Below, one piece after another: positions 52,971-64,000 of a DNA stretch of 64,000 bases. The notes beneath the pieces are model-generated. The model saw nothing but the letters and a program-made list of their open reading frames with translations, was not told the DNA's origin and did not search any database. The DNA comes from Euclidia mi. Taxonomy: Eukaryota; Arthropoda; Insecta; Lepidoptera; Erebidae. The stretch is from the NCBI GenBank assembly GCA_944739405.2, contig OX123182.2, positions 16,813,326-16,877,325 of the forward strand, written 5' to 3'. The position numbers were made by a program, and so were the translations under genes. The stretch's first letter is position 1, and each line of letters begins with the position of its first letter.

Positions 52971-55900
52971 AAACACTCATATTTTGCAACATCTCAATAG
53001 TATGATAAAGAAAATTCTATCTTATAAGATAAAGCCTAGAATTTGGAGTATATTTATGCGGGGATTATTTCCTATGCCTTCGATAAAGCCACAAGCATAA
53101 ATCCCACCCTCATAAACTAAGATCAGTGTGGGACATATCTTATATTGAACAAAAACATTTGTCATGTTCGGTAATGCGAGCCCAAAAGCCAGGAGACATT
53201 GTCAAGGTGATTTTAGACTGGCTTTTTTAAGGTAATGTAATGCTTTCGTGACTCTTATATAATTTTTATGAGTGTCTTCAAATGTTGTTAACGATAACTA
53301 ATTAATTTAAGGTACGGTATTTTTTTTATTTTTTATTTATTTCATATAAAAATATACATATCACGTTACAAACGTTTTTTCTGAGTTGGATCTCGCTGTG
53401 AAAAACCACAGTAAAACCCTTGTAAATTGCCGCTATGCTAGTGAGCCCTTGATGAATTTGTGATATTGTATTGAACTTTGACATTTTGTGAAAATAGTGA
53501 AATCGCACTTCGTGCAGCGTGCCTACGGAGACGTCGCGTTGGAGTCTGGTAAAGATATCTCACTCAATATTTTGAAGCCATATTGGTTTTGTGTGTGTTT
53601 ATCCAGCTAGCTCCAGGCCTGGCCCCAGTGAAAATCCAGGGAACTGCATATTGTATTTGATTGTTAGCGCTGAGAAAGTCAGTCATATACGTTTAGACTA
53701 CTTCTTGCGTTGCCCTGGTCAAGTGGATGATGTAAATTAGTTTCCACTGGACTCTGCAACAATTTCCACCTGTCTAGGGTAACTTCTGAACAGATATAAT
53801 ATCTTCAAATTGAACTAGCTATGCTTGAAAGCCAGACATACTTACATATATATAACGATATAACAAGCAGCTTTATCCACAAAATTTTAAAAAATCTCTC
53901 ATTACTGCCCAAAAGGAGCTGCCTCTCCAAATTGTCTTCAAGAATTAAACATTCCCAAGTGAGCAGCGAGTGGCTGATAAGATAAAACTGCTAATAGTTA
54001 CGGCGCAGATCGCGGCGGTGTTAAATGAACTTGTCGCAACGTCCCGACTCGCACCTGCCGGCCGCTCCGGAAACCGATAAAGCGATGCGACCAGGATTTG
54101 ATGTCGACGATCTATAGTGACAGGAAGCGATTGAGTACAAGCATGTTGCTAAAAGTAGTGGTCATCATTTGAGAAAGATCGTAAGGAAGTACACGGCATG
54201 CAGAGGTGCGTAGAGATTTAAACTAAAGTGTAAGATGTATACATTAATTTTGTACTTATGACGGGTACTTTGCAGATTTATCTACTTACTGAGGCATCAT
54301 TAGGGTATAAATTAGAATAAAGACTATAAGAATCTAGTATCGAAACCAATGACACTTTCATATCAAGATAGCAATTAAATATAACTTTTTGGGCAGATAG
54401 TGTCATTGGAAGGCAGTGTATGTGCAAGTGAAGTCATTTATTCCTACACTTATACAAATGCACACACACCAACACACACAAGAACAAATAACTTTTCGCA
54501 GTAGGAAACTGATTGTTAAATTGTTGATTAGATATCTCTTGCTGGTAAAGAAAAACATGGTGAGGAAACCTGCATGTATGAGAGTTCTCTATAATTTTCT
54601 CGAAATACATGGGAAGACTGCAAATCCGCATTTGGTCAGCATGGTGGACTGCCGACTGTGCACTTACTCTTTTCATAGTGAGTTTGTATAGAGGGCTGAA
54701 GATAACGAATAATGATCTGCACTTGTCTATCAAACTATCGTTTTACAGCTCTAAGTAAAAGCCTCCTACCTCCCTAGTACCTACTCGATTAGTTTGCAAA
54801 TATGAAATAGAAAACACTTTGACCTAGGATATTTTGACTTCTCGTTTCAAGATCAGGTTAATGTCTACTGTAATTGGTATATATAATCACTTATCATTTT
54901 GATAGTCCACCTTAATACATTATTGCATGCAGTACGCAGGGCCAAACCAGTGCTGCAATAAACATAAAATTGACAAATCCAAGACACAGATCTATTCCTG
55001 TATATAAAACCAACCTAATAAATCGATAGAGCTGGATGTGTGGCTGGATGTCAAATTGCCAGTAGTGAATTTATGACGTGTAGCATCTGCCCTGAATATT
55101 CTCATCGCTGAATCAATTGAGCAGGCCGTGGTGAGGTGACCCACACTCGTATTACCCTTACGAATGTAACATATGAGTAATATCCATATACATAATAAAA
55201 CTATACCAAAATATTCTAAGATGTATTTATTTTCTCCTCTCTATAAAAACTAATAAGCCCGAAAAAAAACAGCCGCTCCCGAGCAAAGAAGGACAAAATC
55301 ACCAATCTAAAGTTCTCTGTCATACAGAATTTATCTATAGTGTTGTAACTGCCTATAAAAAGAGACTGAACTTGTCTAGACAAATTTCTAGGTAGTCCAA
55401 AGTATGTAAGAAATTAATCACTCAAAGTAAAGCAAATAAATACAAAAACATCAAAACACTTACTCTTTGTAAATAGTTTATTAAAGCAACTATAATATTT
55501 TTCTCGTTAACTCGTAAGTTAATAAGAAAAGTAATATAGTTGCTCATATTTAAAAGGTTAATATTTCTGTGTATACCTACTAGATGCTTTCCTTTGAGAA
55601 TAAATAAAATAAAAACATTACATGGAAGTATAGACACGAATTATGGGCGCTCAGCTTTCCGCTTCGGGGCTATTGAAGCAAATATTTGTTTTACATTCCA
55701 AAAATGTCTCCGAATTTCGTGCACGTCTCGTATAAACTAATTATCATAATCACTTGAGCCCTTCGCGTCGCTCGTTTCAATAAAAGGGCTATTTACCTAT
55801 CTCGCGTTTTATTCACAAACATAAAAAATCCAGGTCGAACGACGACATACATATTTCAAATTTCAATATTTCTTCCTTCCGCAAGGGGTGAGATGTTTAC

Positions 55901-56390
55901 AGAGTAAATAAAGGGGATGAAATTCCTTTTATCGTGTCCTTGAATAATCTTCTTTTGTTTAGGGAACGTTTGCGTTTGTAAGAATTCGTTTGTACTTAGA
56001 CCATCTGTATGTTGACAGGTATAATTCGGTAGGTCTGAATCGTTTTGTATTTGTATAATTCTGGAAAAATACGTATTGCTCCGAATACCTTATTCAAATT
56101 CGAACTCAAATGTGTTTATTTCCATTGAAACGTTAAACAATGCTGAACACACCGATAACACGGTACAAACATGTATAATATTTATACGTGATATACCATA
56201 ACAAACTATGCTACTTCAAACTACCTTGAAATTTTAAAATAATAGGAGATAATTCAAGACCTTTTATTCTGACCGATCATTCTGAATTGAACGAATTAAT
56301 ATGACAGGCCACACCGGCAGCGGACAGGCGGGGTAGGCTAGGCGAACACCGCTACAGCACTTTTTATACATCGGTTCATACTGCAAACTA
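52971..56390. other. Largely unrecognised AT-rich DNA
   Basis: A GC-rich patch at 53990-54130 (TTACGGCGCAGATCGCGGCG, with nearby GATAAGATAA GATA sites) could be regulatory. Open frames of 60-100 aa at 54416-54733 and 55540-55740 show no recognised motif. No other feature is supported. Confidence 0.35.
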
Positions 56391-56989
56391 CATAGCTAAG
56401 CTACACCATAGTAAAAACAGAATAGTAAGCTAGCTAAGGCCGCTCGGCGAGTTAATTGCCTACTCTTGCGATGACGCACGGGTTGTCACGTGTTTACACC
56501 GCGGCGCCGCCGGCTTTGTCGGCGCGCGCTATTTCGCCGTTTTTTAAAGTGATTGCGCTGAATACTACAGAATTAAAGTTTGCATATATTTTTTTTCAAA
56601 TACCTGCTGACTAGCTAAGCGTTATATAACTATCTAAATGCCCTTTATAGCGAGAAAAATGTAACAAGTTTAATTTACTGTCGTTTAACACATTGTATAA
56701 TATTAATAACGTTGATTACAAAACTGAATGTACATAAACAATGGTCGCGGGCGAGCAGTGTAGTACCTACATGCATGCGCGCGATCAGACGCGCGGCGCA
56801 TCCCGTACTGAATCCGCGCCGAGCGTTCCGCGCTCGTGAGATTGTGTGCGTGAAAAGTGCGTGCGTACACGCCGCCGCGCCGCCCCGGCGACTCACGCAT
56901 ACATTCACACCAGCGCGGCGGCGGCGGCGGCCGATTTGTATGAAGCTATCTTACTATTCTGTTTGTACTATGGCTACACTAGCTATTAA
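56391..56989. mobile_element. CpG-rich MITE with CATAGTAMAAACAG ends
   Basis: The left end (CATAGCTAAGCTACACCATA, then GTAAAAACAGAATAGTAAG) mirrors the right end (CTTACTATTCTGTTTGTACT, ATGGCTACACTAGCTA) with several mismatches. The interior is GC-rich (GCGGCGCCGCCGGC; GCGGCGGCGGCGGC). Open frames within it are compositional. Confidence 0.65.
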
Positions 56990-57064
56990 ACTATGAGAAC
57001 GAAATATCAGGTGCTTCAGCGCTCAATTTTTGGTTCTTCACATAATTTGCAACACTTCTCGCTC

Positions 57065-57190
57065 CGTTCTTAGTACGCCACTACGGTGCCCAAGGAACAT
57101 ACATGCCAAATTTTAGTTTCTTGCGGTCAATAGTTTTGGCTCTGCGTTTTCTGTCAGTAAACGCATGTTTTTTTAAATACTTATACAGAC
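57065..57190 (+). repeat. CR1-like dispersed repeat fragment
   Basis: TTAGTACGCCACTACGGTGC, CCAAGGAACATACATGCC, AGTTTCTTGCGGTCAATAGT and CTGTCAGTAAACGC. Confidence 0.55.
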
Positions 57191-57854
57191 TTTTTCAAGC
57201 AAATAAATTTCATCTTACGACCTCATAGCCCATCTGGTAGTGATCGATTGCCGCAGCCAATAAGCTATTAGCTGTCAGTAGCAAAGGTCACATACATTGC
57301 ATAACTTGTAAACAAAGTTGAACTACATACCTACTGAACTTACCAGGTTTTAATTAAAATGTTTTGAATCTCGTACTGATTCACGGATTTTAATAACATT
57401 TAATTTAAATAAAATTCTATATAAAATGTTGTAAAGATAAAACAAAGTTTAATTAAAACAGGTTTGCACATTTTAAAATGTACTCGGCGACAAATTCAAG
57501 CGCGTTTTAAGAAATGAAGAAAGGTCGCATCTTTTGGCGACTTTTGCACATATAATACAAGAAGATTCATCATCAGGCCTGTATACATATAAACTGTGAC
57601 ACAGATGAGCACGGGCCTTATCTAAATATGAGATCATTAGTGCGTGTTGTAGATTCGAACAGTTTGGCACCTAAGGGGTATTAAAGTTCCTTTAATGAGT
57701 GCATATGTCATAAAAATATCTCTTTGTTGTTTTAAAAGCACAATATTTCGCTTTTTTTTATTATTTGTATGTCATGATGACAAAACATAGCGCATTTTAT
57801 ATATATTTTTTAAGACCACCACAATGTATGTATACCTATGTTTAACAAATAAAA
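57191..57854. other. AT-rich DNA, no gene recognised
   Basis: No feature identified. Confidence 0.4.
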
Positions 57855-57885
57855 ATTCTGATTCTGATACTGATTCTGATTTCCA
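57855..57885 (+). repeat. (GATTCT)n microsatellite / LINE tail
   Basis: AATTCTGATTCTGATACTGA, TTCTGATTT. A common microsatellite-like end of lepidopteran LINE copies, but no LINE body was recognised upstream. Confidence 0.55.
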
Positions 57886-59005
57886 AATTCCATGTTTCTT
57901 TCTAGCTTCAATAGTCGAGGCTCCCCGTTGATTAAGTCAGTCAGGACATGTTTCTGTGTAAATAATTATTTGGTAAGATTTACTGTAGACGTGTGGTAAC
58001 TGACAGATGAGATGAATGGCCGATGCTATTCACCTGTTGAATTACGTCTCACTCTGTCCTTCAAGTAATTAGTTCTTTACGCTGATTGAATAATAATTAT
58101 AGTAAGGTATACAAACTATAGCAGGAAGAATAAGTATCGTTTAAATTTTCACTACCAGTGGTCCTACAATGGCTTGGAGTCAGAATCTTTTTGAATCAAT
58201 TCATAGATTTATTCAAAAAGATTTGTACACATTTTTTTTAAGTGCTGAAGATAACTCTTTCTCAACTGAGTATATTATGGATATCTATCAAAATAGTTTT
58301 AGTTTTACAACTTCATCTTCTCTGCAGTAGTAAACGTGTTAGAGGTTATCAGTAAAAGATATAGTCTACTCCCAATAATAAGAAAACATCGCTTCTAATA
58401 ATCTAAAACCTAGCCACTTCAATTATTTTACATCCGTGTCCATCCGATTTAATCTTTCATTCGGCCCGTATTGCCACAGTTGAAATTTTTCAAGCGTCTC
58501 TTTTGACAAATGTTATGTGTGCTGCTGTCCCGTGGACGAAATAATTGTCGTGATGTTTGCTGTTAGAATCACAATGTGTGAGTTATGGGACATACGATTT
58601 TTTTACTATTGTCCTTTTGAACGTTCGTTTTATGAGATAAGTGGAAATTGTTGCGAAATATTGAATATTTGAAACAAGTTTTGAAGAGTTGGAGGCATAG
58701 AAATAACTATATCTATGGTTGGAAGAATAGTGTTGTCTAGAATATGAGGCAGAATGGCTTTTAGATGTTACAATTATTAATTTTGTACCTAAGGACGACT
58801 GACAATTAATGCGCCCAATAATACGAAACTTCAGATAAAATTTAATGATTATTATTATTTTACGACTGTTCCTCGAATAATCCAAAAAATATATCATCTT
58901 TGTTCAGATTAATATTCGTTATGCTGCTCAGTGGAGTATTTCACGAAATCCGAAACAATAAAGAAATTCAGAATAAAAGAGTGCAATTTACATTTCAATT
59001 ACATA
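57886..59005. other. AT-rich DNA, no gene recognised
   Basis: Nothing identified. Confidence 0.4.
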
Positions 59006-59007
59006 CA

Positions 59008-59125
59008 TACATATATAGACTCACGCCTGTTTCCCCGAAGGGTAGGCAGAGGCATATTAAACGCCCACTTTTCGCCAGTGTTTTGATCCCACGTAATAGG
59101 TGGCGAGCCTATTGCCGCTTATCGG
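59008..59125 (-). repeat. SINE (CCCCTTCGGGG family), 5'-truncated
   Basis: The reverse complement of the body and tail: CACGCCTGTTTCCCCGAAGG, GTAGGCAGAGGCATATTAAA, CACGTAATAGGTGGCGAGCC, TATTGCCGC. Confidence 0.75.
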
Positions 59126-59485
59126 GATATTTTGTTTGCCAGAGCCTCGTCTGTTGATCGGCAGGTGCACCACTTGCAGGTGAGGTTGGCTTGGGACCCT
59201 AAGTTCTTGGTGGGAACCCTATGCACCTACATTTCAATTAATTATAAATATTTAATTTACAGTAGCCTGTTAACTTGTAGGCCGGTTGCGTGATCGTTAT
59301 TGGCAGAATGCTAAAAATAATTAAAAATAGATTAAAAAATGCAATAAAAATAATTCAATATCAATTACGAAAATATCTTAAAATTGCTAATAGCCCGATT
59401 AATGAAAAACTATTTCTATGTAGTCTGGTGTTTTTTTTTTCATATTTATAACCATATGAACAAGACAGTCGCAAAAAGATCAGTT

Positions 59486-59557
59486 TGGAGATGCTGGGAT
59501 TTGAACCCAGGACTTTCAGCATGCGAAGCAGACACTCTACCACTGAGTTACATCCCC
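59486..59557 (-). tRNA. tRNA-Ala (anticodon CGC)
   Basis: Transcribed from 59557 to 59486. The acceptor stem GGGGATG / CATCTCC pairs fully, with a G3:U70 wobble, the classic alanine identity signal. The D arm reads TAACTCAGTGGTAGAGT; its stem is closed by a compensated A-U pair. The anticodon loop TTCGCAT holds CGC, and the anticodon stem has one T-T mismatch. The T arm CTGGG TTCAAAT CCCAG is perfect. A T5 run (59477-59473) follows within ten bases as an RNA polymerase III stop. There is no SINE body attached, so it appears to be a real gene. The anticodon-stem mismatch leaves some doubt about full function. Confidence 0.85.
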
Positions 59558-62078
59558 GATGATGAACTACACAAAATAACGGTTTTAGTTCGGCAAGAGC
59601 ACAACATTACTGCTTTATGGCAAATCAATTAAGTTGTACTTTCACTTTGTCAAGTGTCCAAGTTCTCTACTTACAACTGGTATACTAGCGCTCGTGCTTA
59701 ATATACTAGTATGACCGTGTACAATATAGTATATCGTACGACAATAATTATATAAGTATTTGTCATGCAATTTTATATAAACCTGTTTATTACCATTAAA
59801 AGCCACCCTCAAACAAAATTGACAATAATTAGATAAATATCATTTTATGTACCTTAGCAACAAACAACCTATCGGGTAACAAACTATCATATCTATATTC
59901 AATTAAACTAACAACGTACAAATTCGTTGAAATTGGGTAGCTAAGAATTCGGTGATCATTGTGTACATATCTAATTATATTTTCGTCCGAAATTAAAGAC
60001 TATCGGGAACCAGGATTCAGATTGTTTTCCGAGTGGCCAAGATGAACTTTCTGAGGATGATGAAGTTCCTGGACATTCCTGACTGGAGATTGTCGTTTCA
60101 GACTTCCGGCAATGTGTGCCAGTTTGCTGCAAGGAAGATGCGACTAGAATCATGATGTGCCTCTGAGTTACGTCCGTCAAAGTTACTGCCAGGGTAGGAA
60201 TGGCGCTCGTGAAGAAATGTTTGCACTCATAGTCACTATCATAAGCCAAGTTCAGGTCTTCTATCACTACATTGCCCTGCATATAAGAAACAGAATGTTT
60301 CAAGTACATGGTAGAAAAGAAAATACAGAGAGACCGGCCTTGCCAAAGCCTAGTAATTTGCTCGGCCGATATTCAATCTGCCCTACCAAAGAGGACTGAA
60401 AAACCAAAACAATGCCAATTTTACTTTAATTATTAAGTTTTAGAGAGCATATTTCATTTATATGACTGTATCAATTGCAATAAAATAACTAAGATTCGAT
60501 TGTTGTAGCATTGACGGAAGAAATAACGTTTACTTTATAGAAAACAACAATATATTTGGAGCTTGACAATAAAAAATGATTTGTATTAGTGTTTATAAAA
60601 CTCCCTTATTTATAAGATAGTTGATCATATTTGATAATAAAAAAGAATGTACTTAAGTGTTTCGAGATTAAATAAAAAAGTAAGTAAGTGATTTTCTCGT
60701 TCATATGATAAAAACTAAAAATTGTGTAGTGATCTCCAAAATCTTGTAATTTATGTTCCATTTTTGTCTAAATAATAAACATTTCGTATTTTTAAGTTTG
60801 TTTCAGTATCCTCTTTCTAGTTTATTTACAAATAATCCTGAAATTACATTAAGTTATTATAAACAACGCAATCCATATCTGGGTCTTTTCGACACTTGCG
60901 CGACTACTGGTGTCACAAAAAGAGACGCGGGTTAAATATGACCTATTTCTTAGTCTGGACCACAGTATCCATAGCATCTCTAGTTTTATAGTTGTACAGT
61001 TGGCTTCGTCTAATTAAAAATACGGCTATAGGGGTAGCTATTATTTACTAAACGTCACTTGTTCGTTGTCAACTATAGACAAAAGAACAAGGAGGTCCGA
61101 ATCCTCGTCAAATCTGCCCCTAACATATATTCTCTTTTACAATCTCTACTTTTCCTATAATAAAAGAATGGTCTTCAAACGAAGTGCAACCATAGAAATA
61201 CTACTAATTAGTTCTATACTTTGGTCTTCTGTCAGTTGGTGCTGCTACACCAATAAAAATATCAACCAATGTGGTTCTACCACTGGTCAGGAAATATTGC
61301 CTGCACTTTGTTCTGGTAAACTTAATCGTTTTCAGATATAATTTAACCAATAACCTTATCTGAAATTTAGTCAGCGTCTCTAGTTTTATAGTTGTACTGT
61401 TAGCTAGTTCTTAGGCCTCATACTGCGACCAGTCATGCGATTTTCCATTAAAACCGCACACCAACTCTTATATAACTCCTATACGATCAGTAATCTCGCC
61501 CTAGTCTTTCAACTTGAGACCTAATCGTTAGCAGAATCCCATGGACTTAAACTATGGAACGATTCTTGAAGTAACGCCTTCGAAATGCCTTCGCGTCACT
61601 TCCGAGGGATTATTTTGCGAAAAAAAATAACAGGAAATTGGGTTCCGTGAAGCGAAAAGTAAAGCTGATTTTAGATCCCATGGCGTGGCTTAAAGTAATA
61701 TACTTGCATTTTGTTTTGATTCTTAAAACTAATTTTATACCGTCAAGAAGGATATACATATATTAAAGAAAGGCGTTACTTATGTAGATACTTGAAATAT
61801 AGGTATCGCTAGTATTGAAAGTGCAGCTATATTTATGGATATTATAAAATATAGTCCCCACCGCGTCCTATCTGTCTAAGTATATGAAAGCGATAAAATT
61901 TAAAACTACTGAACGGTCTTTTTACGGCTTTTATAGTGTGATTCTTGAGAGAGTTCGCGGACGAAGTCTAGTTTAATATTTTCTTGAAAATAATTGTTAA
62001 TCCTGCTAAATAATCATATTATACAGATGCTCGGCATGCAGAACGGCAGTAAACCAGGCAGAACTTGTACGAGACTTA
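59558..62078. other. Intergenic DNA with one unidentified frame
   Basis: Mostly AT-rich. A 112-aa minus frame at 60309-59971 (MYLKHSVSYMQGNVVIEDLN, later SSSSESSSWPLGKQSES) has plausible composition but no recognised domain. It could be an exon. Confidence 0.3.
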
Positions 62079-62325
62079 GACTGCCTCCGTGGTTCAGTGG
62101 ATAGCGTATGCGATGCTGATCGGAGGTCCTGGGTTCGATTCCCGGTCGGGCAAATGTGTTACTGTGTTTTGTCGAATTTTCAGTAGCAGCACGGAGTCTG
62201 GTGATGTGCCCGGTAACGGCAATAGGCTCGCCCCTATTACGTGGGACCTAAAATTCATAAGACGAAAGGTGGGTGTAATATTACACCTCTGCCTACCCCT
62301 TTGGGGAAACAGGCGTGAGACTATA
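62079..62325 (+). repeat. SINE (CCCCTTCGGGG-tail family), full copy
   Basis: The head GACTGCCTCCGTGGTTCAGT has an A box and GTCCTGGGTTCGATTCCCGG a B box. The body includes CAGTAGCAGCACGGAGTCTG and TTACGTGGGACC, with the tail TACCCCTTTGGGGAAACAGG then CGTGAGACTATAATCATTAC. Confidence 0.82.
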
Positions 62326-62429
62326 ATCATTACTAGGGGACCCGTGCTGCTCCACACCATATTTTAATATTATAAAAAAGCTCTTACATATAGGTATGAT
62401 GAGGAAGTTTATATATTTATTTGTGTAGA

Positions 62430-62530
62430 AAAAGGTTTCATTACTGGCCAGCGTGGTATAGTAGGCCGGAACCTTCATAAGGAGAGGTTTAAGTCCTGCA
62501 GTGGACTGCAAAAGGCTGTTGATGATGAAC
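62430..62530 (+). repeat. RTE-type LINE 3' tail
   Basis: GGCCAGCGTGGTATAGTAGG, AAGTCCTGCAGTGGACTGCA, AAAGGCTGTTGATGATGAAC. Confidence 0.6.
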
Positions 62531-62540
62531 AATTAACATT

Positions 62541-62716
62541 GCTACCAAAACTACTATTCCTACCGAAAATACTATCCTATCAAAACTACTATTTGTACCA
62601 ATTTTACAAAACTACCATTTCTACCAAAATCGCCGGTGCTGTCAAAAGTACCTTTTCTCTCAAAACTACTATTCTTACCAAAGCTACAATTTGTACCATA
62701 ACTACCACTTGTAATA
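62541..62716. repeat. 18-bp minisatellite, about nine units
   Basis: Units resemble AAAACTACTATTTGTACC with substitutions and one irregular unit. Read on the minus strand it gives a six-residue repeat (SFGKNS-like) within an open frame. No known protein was recognised. Confidence 0.7.
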
Positions 62717-62857
62717 TAATAATATGACAATAGTACTATGAACCGCTGTAATATTTTCCACATAAAAAAAATTAAGATGCCCGAAGAAAGTCCGTAATTT
62801 AAAAACAAAAAAATTCCTAACGTAAAACGTAATTTATCCGTCTGTAGGGTTGATTTT

Positions 62858-63440
62858 CCCAACATTAGGCGGAAATTTCACTACATTTGGGGAAAATTCC
62901 TAGGGTCGCGGGTATACTGACGTCGTTACCGCGACCCCGTCATGAGAGTCGATAGAGGAACACCGCGGTGTTTTAGTGGCTCTCCCCCCGAACATCTAGG
63001 GAGGAGAGCCGAGCCACACACCAGGTGGAGGGGCCACCTGCCCCAAACTCGGTACAGAGTTGGCGGAGGGGTCCCTTTCAGGGACAGTCCGTAACTGGAT
63101 TTCATCGCGATACAAAAAAAAGGTGTGGCGGCCACGTACCGGACGACCTAGCAGAGGTGGGCCCCCCGCAAGGTGGACCGACGATCTAGTCAAGATCGCA
63201 GGAGGCGTATGGATGCGGGCGACTCAGGACCGGTCTGTGTGGAGAACCTTGGGGGAGGCCTATGTCCAGCAGTGGACGTCGTTTGGCTGATATGATGATG
63301 ATGATGACAAACAAAAGGGGAAAAATTCCTCAACATCAGAGATCAGTTCACCCAACATTAAGGGTTAACTGGTAACATTCGGGGAATGTTACCTGCCATC
63401 AGCGATAAATCACTATACCAACATCGGGTATAATTTTACA
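62858..63440. repeat. 21-bp minisatellite interrupted by a LINE
   Basis: Degenerate units such as CCCAACATTAGGCGGAAATT, CTACATTTGGGGAAAATTCC, CTCAACATCAGAGATCAGTT, CCCAACATTAAGGGTTAACT and GTAACATTCGGGGAATGTTA occur on both sides of the RTE insertion (62902-63316). Confidence 0.55.
62902..63316 (+). mobile_element. RTE-clade LINE 3' end with target duplication
   Basis: The 76-codon frame ending at 63290 carries PARWTDDLVKIAGGVWMRAT and LGEAYVQQWTSFG, the RTE C-terminus, followed by GATGATGATGATGAC. Flanks GGGGAAAATTCCT (62889-62901) and GGGGAAAAATTCCT (63317-63330) form a target duplication differing by one A. The 5' portion (CGACCCCGTCATGAGAGTCG, CACCGCGGTGTTTTAGTGGC) is untranslated or frame-broken. 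Confidence 0.75.
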
Positions 63441-63966
63441 CACCACCACACTCACACCCGTATGAAAGTAAGGCAAGGTCACCTTAATAAGGCATAACGG
63501 TTTTTCCTGGCAGTTACCGCAAGGAACTTATTAGATGCCTTAAAATATTTTTGAATTGAGAACCGTTCATGTAGAGAGAAAGCAATGAAATCTTAAGTAA
63601 TTTAAAGGAAAATATTGAAAAATAAGTTCAATGTCCACACCTATCTTCCTTCAAACTTACCCAATTTAAATGAGCATACCATCAAATGAAAGAGCTCTTT
63701 TCAGCGCGTGTTATAGGCCTATAACGAAATGCCTACCTCAATGGGAACCAGATATATAGAAGCAGAAAGTCATTGACTACGGCTACGAAAACGTAAAAAA
63801 TGTATGGAAGAAAACTGTTTTGCAAGTTAGGTAATTTCTAGTGCTTGATGACAAATCTATGCAGCGAGAGCTTTCATTTAAAAAAGAAACATGCGGATCG
63901 GTTGGGTAGAACGGGCTGGTCGACTCGTATTATAAAACACAAATTCTTTTAATATATAGATTATTA
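63441..63966. other. AT-rich DNA, no gene recognised
   Basis: Nothing identified. Confidence 0.4.
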
Positions 63967-64000
63967 GAAGCCTAATTTAAGTCCCACTGCTGGGCAAAGG
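63967..64000 (-). repeat. LINE tail cut by the window end
   Basis: AAGTCCCACTGCTGGGCAAA then GG is the beginning, on the complementary strand, of an RTE-like 3' tail continuing beyond the window. Confidence 0.5.

Noticed and set aside
56675..56996. Several 65-94-aa frames on both strands
   Set aside because: All lie in the GC-rich interior of a MITE, so open frames are expected by composition.
60157..60399. 80-aa plus frame MPLSYVRQSYCQGRNG...
   Set aside because: It overlaps the longer minus frame 60309-59971, and neither has a recognised domain.
1..64000. CRISPR arrays, operons, ribosome-binding sites
   Set aside because: The sequence is animal nuclear DNA; no regularly spaced identical repeats with unique spacers were seen.

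Overview
The window reads as nuclear DNA of a lepidopteran insect (moth or butterfly). It is AT-rich with countless short taggtacctacct-type runs. It carries several tRNA-derived SINEs, RTE- and Jockey-type LINE tails with (GATGAT)n or (TGATTGAT)n ends, TTA/TTAA-flanked MITEs whose termini begin GGC, and long TE-filled introns. Almost all of the 64 kb is transposable-element material. No bacterial, organellar or viral genes were seen.

Host-type genes are few. (1) A MADF-BESS regulator lies on the minus strand. Exon 1 is at 43954-43810 and exon 2 at 31976-31267, joined across an 11.8-kb TE-loaded intron with matching splice phase; the predicted protein is 284 aa. (2) A second MADF first exon (8491-8350, minus) belongs to a paralogue whose remainder must lie left of the window. 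Upstream DNA is also shared: anchors at 8.5-8.9, 9.2, 10.45 and 11.2-11.45 kb match 44.0-44.4, 48.2, 48.8 and 49.35-49.7 kb in the same order and orientation. This is an old tandem duplication that was later invaded by different elements. (3) A tRNA-Ala(CGC) gene sits at 59557-59486 (minus), with G3:U70 and a T5 terminator. (4) A decayed multi-exon gene at 23.3-26.6 kb has an RS repeat, a CxxC motif and a conserved SDNCGGQNKNK motif.

Layout. 0-5.6 kb: hairpin repeat, SINEs, a DUF4817/Tc1-mariner transposon, and a 1.2-kb TIR element. 5.9-7.6 kb: a TTA-flanked MITE enclosing a second TIR element that carries twelve GCGTCCA boxes. 7.8-13.2 kb: SINE, MADF exon 1 of gene A with its promoter, and two GGCCTTG MITEs. 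13.3-14.9 kb: second DUF4817 transposon. 15-23 kb: CR1-like fragments, a Jockey remnant and an R1/LOA-like LINE. 23.3-26.6 kb: the decayed RS/SDNC gene. 27.5-30.3 kb: a Jockey LINE inserted in a small hAT-like MITE. 31-44 kb: MADF gene B with RTE, SINE, TIR and foldback elements in its intron. 44.4-49.7 kb: promoter side of gene B, split by two TTA-type elements. 50-64 kb: mostly unrecognised AT-rich DNA with MITEs, SINEs, tRNA-Ala, two minisatellites and an RTE insertion with visible target duplication.

Most lesions and boundaries were read by eye. Family names rest on motif recognition, since no database search was possible.
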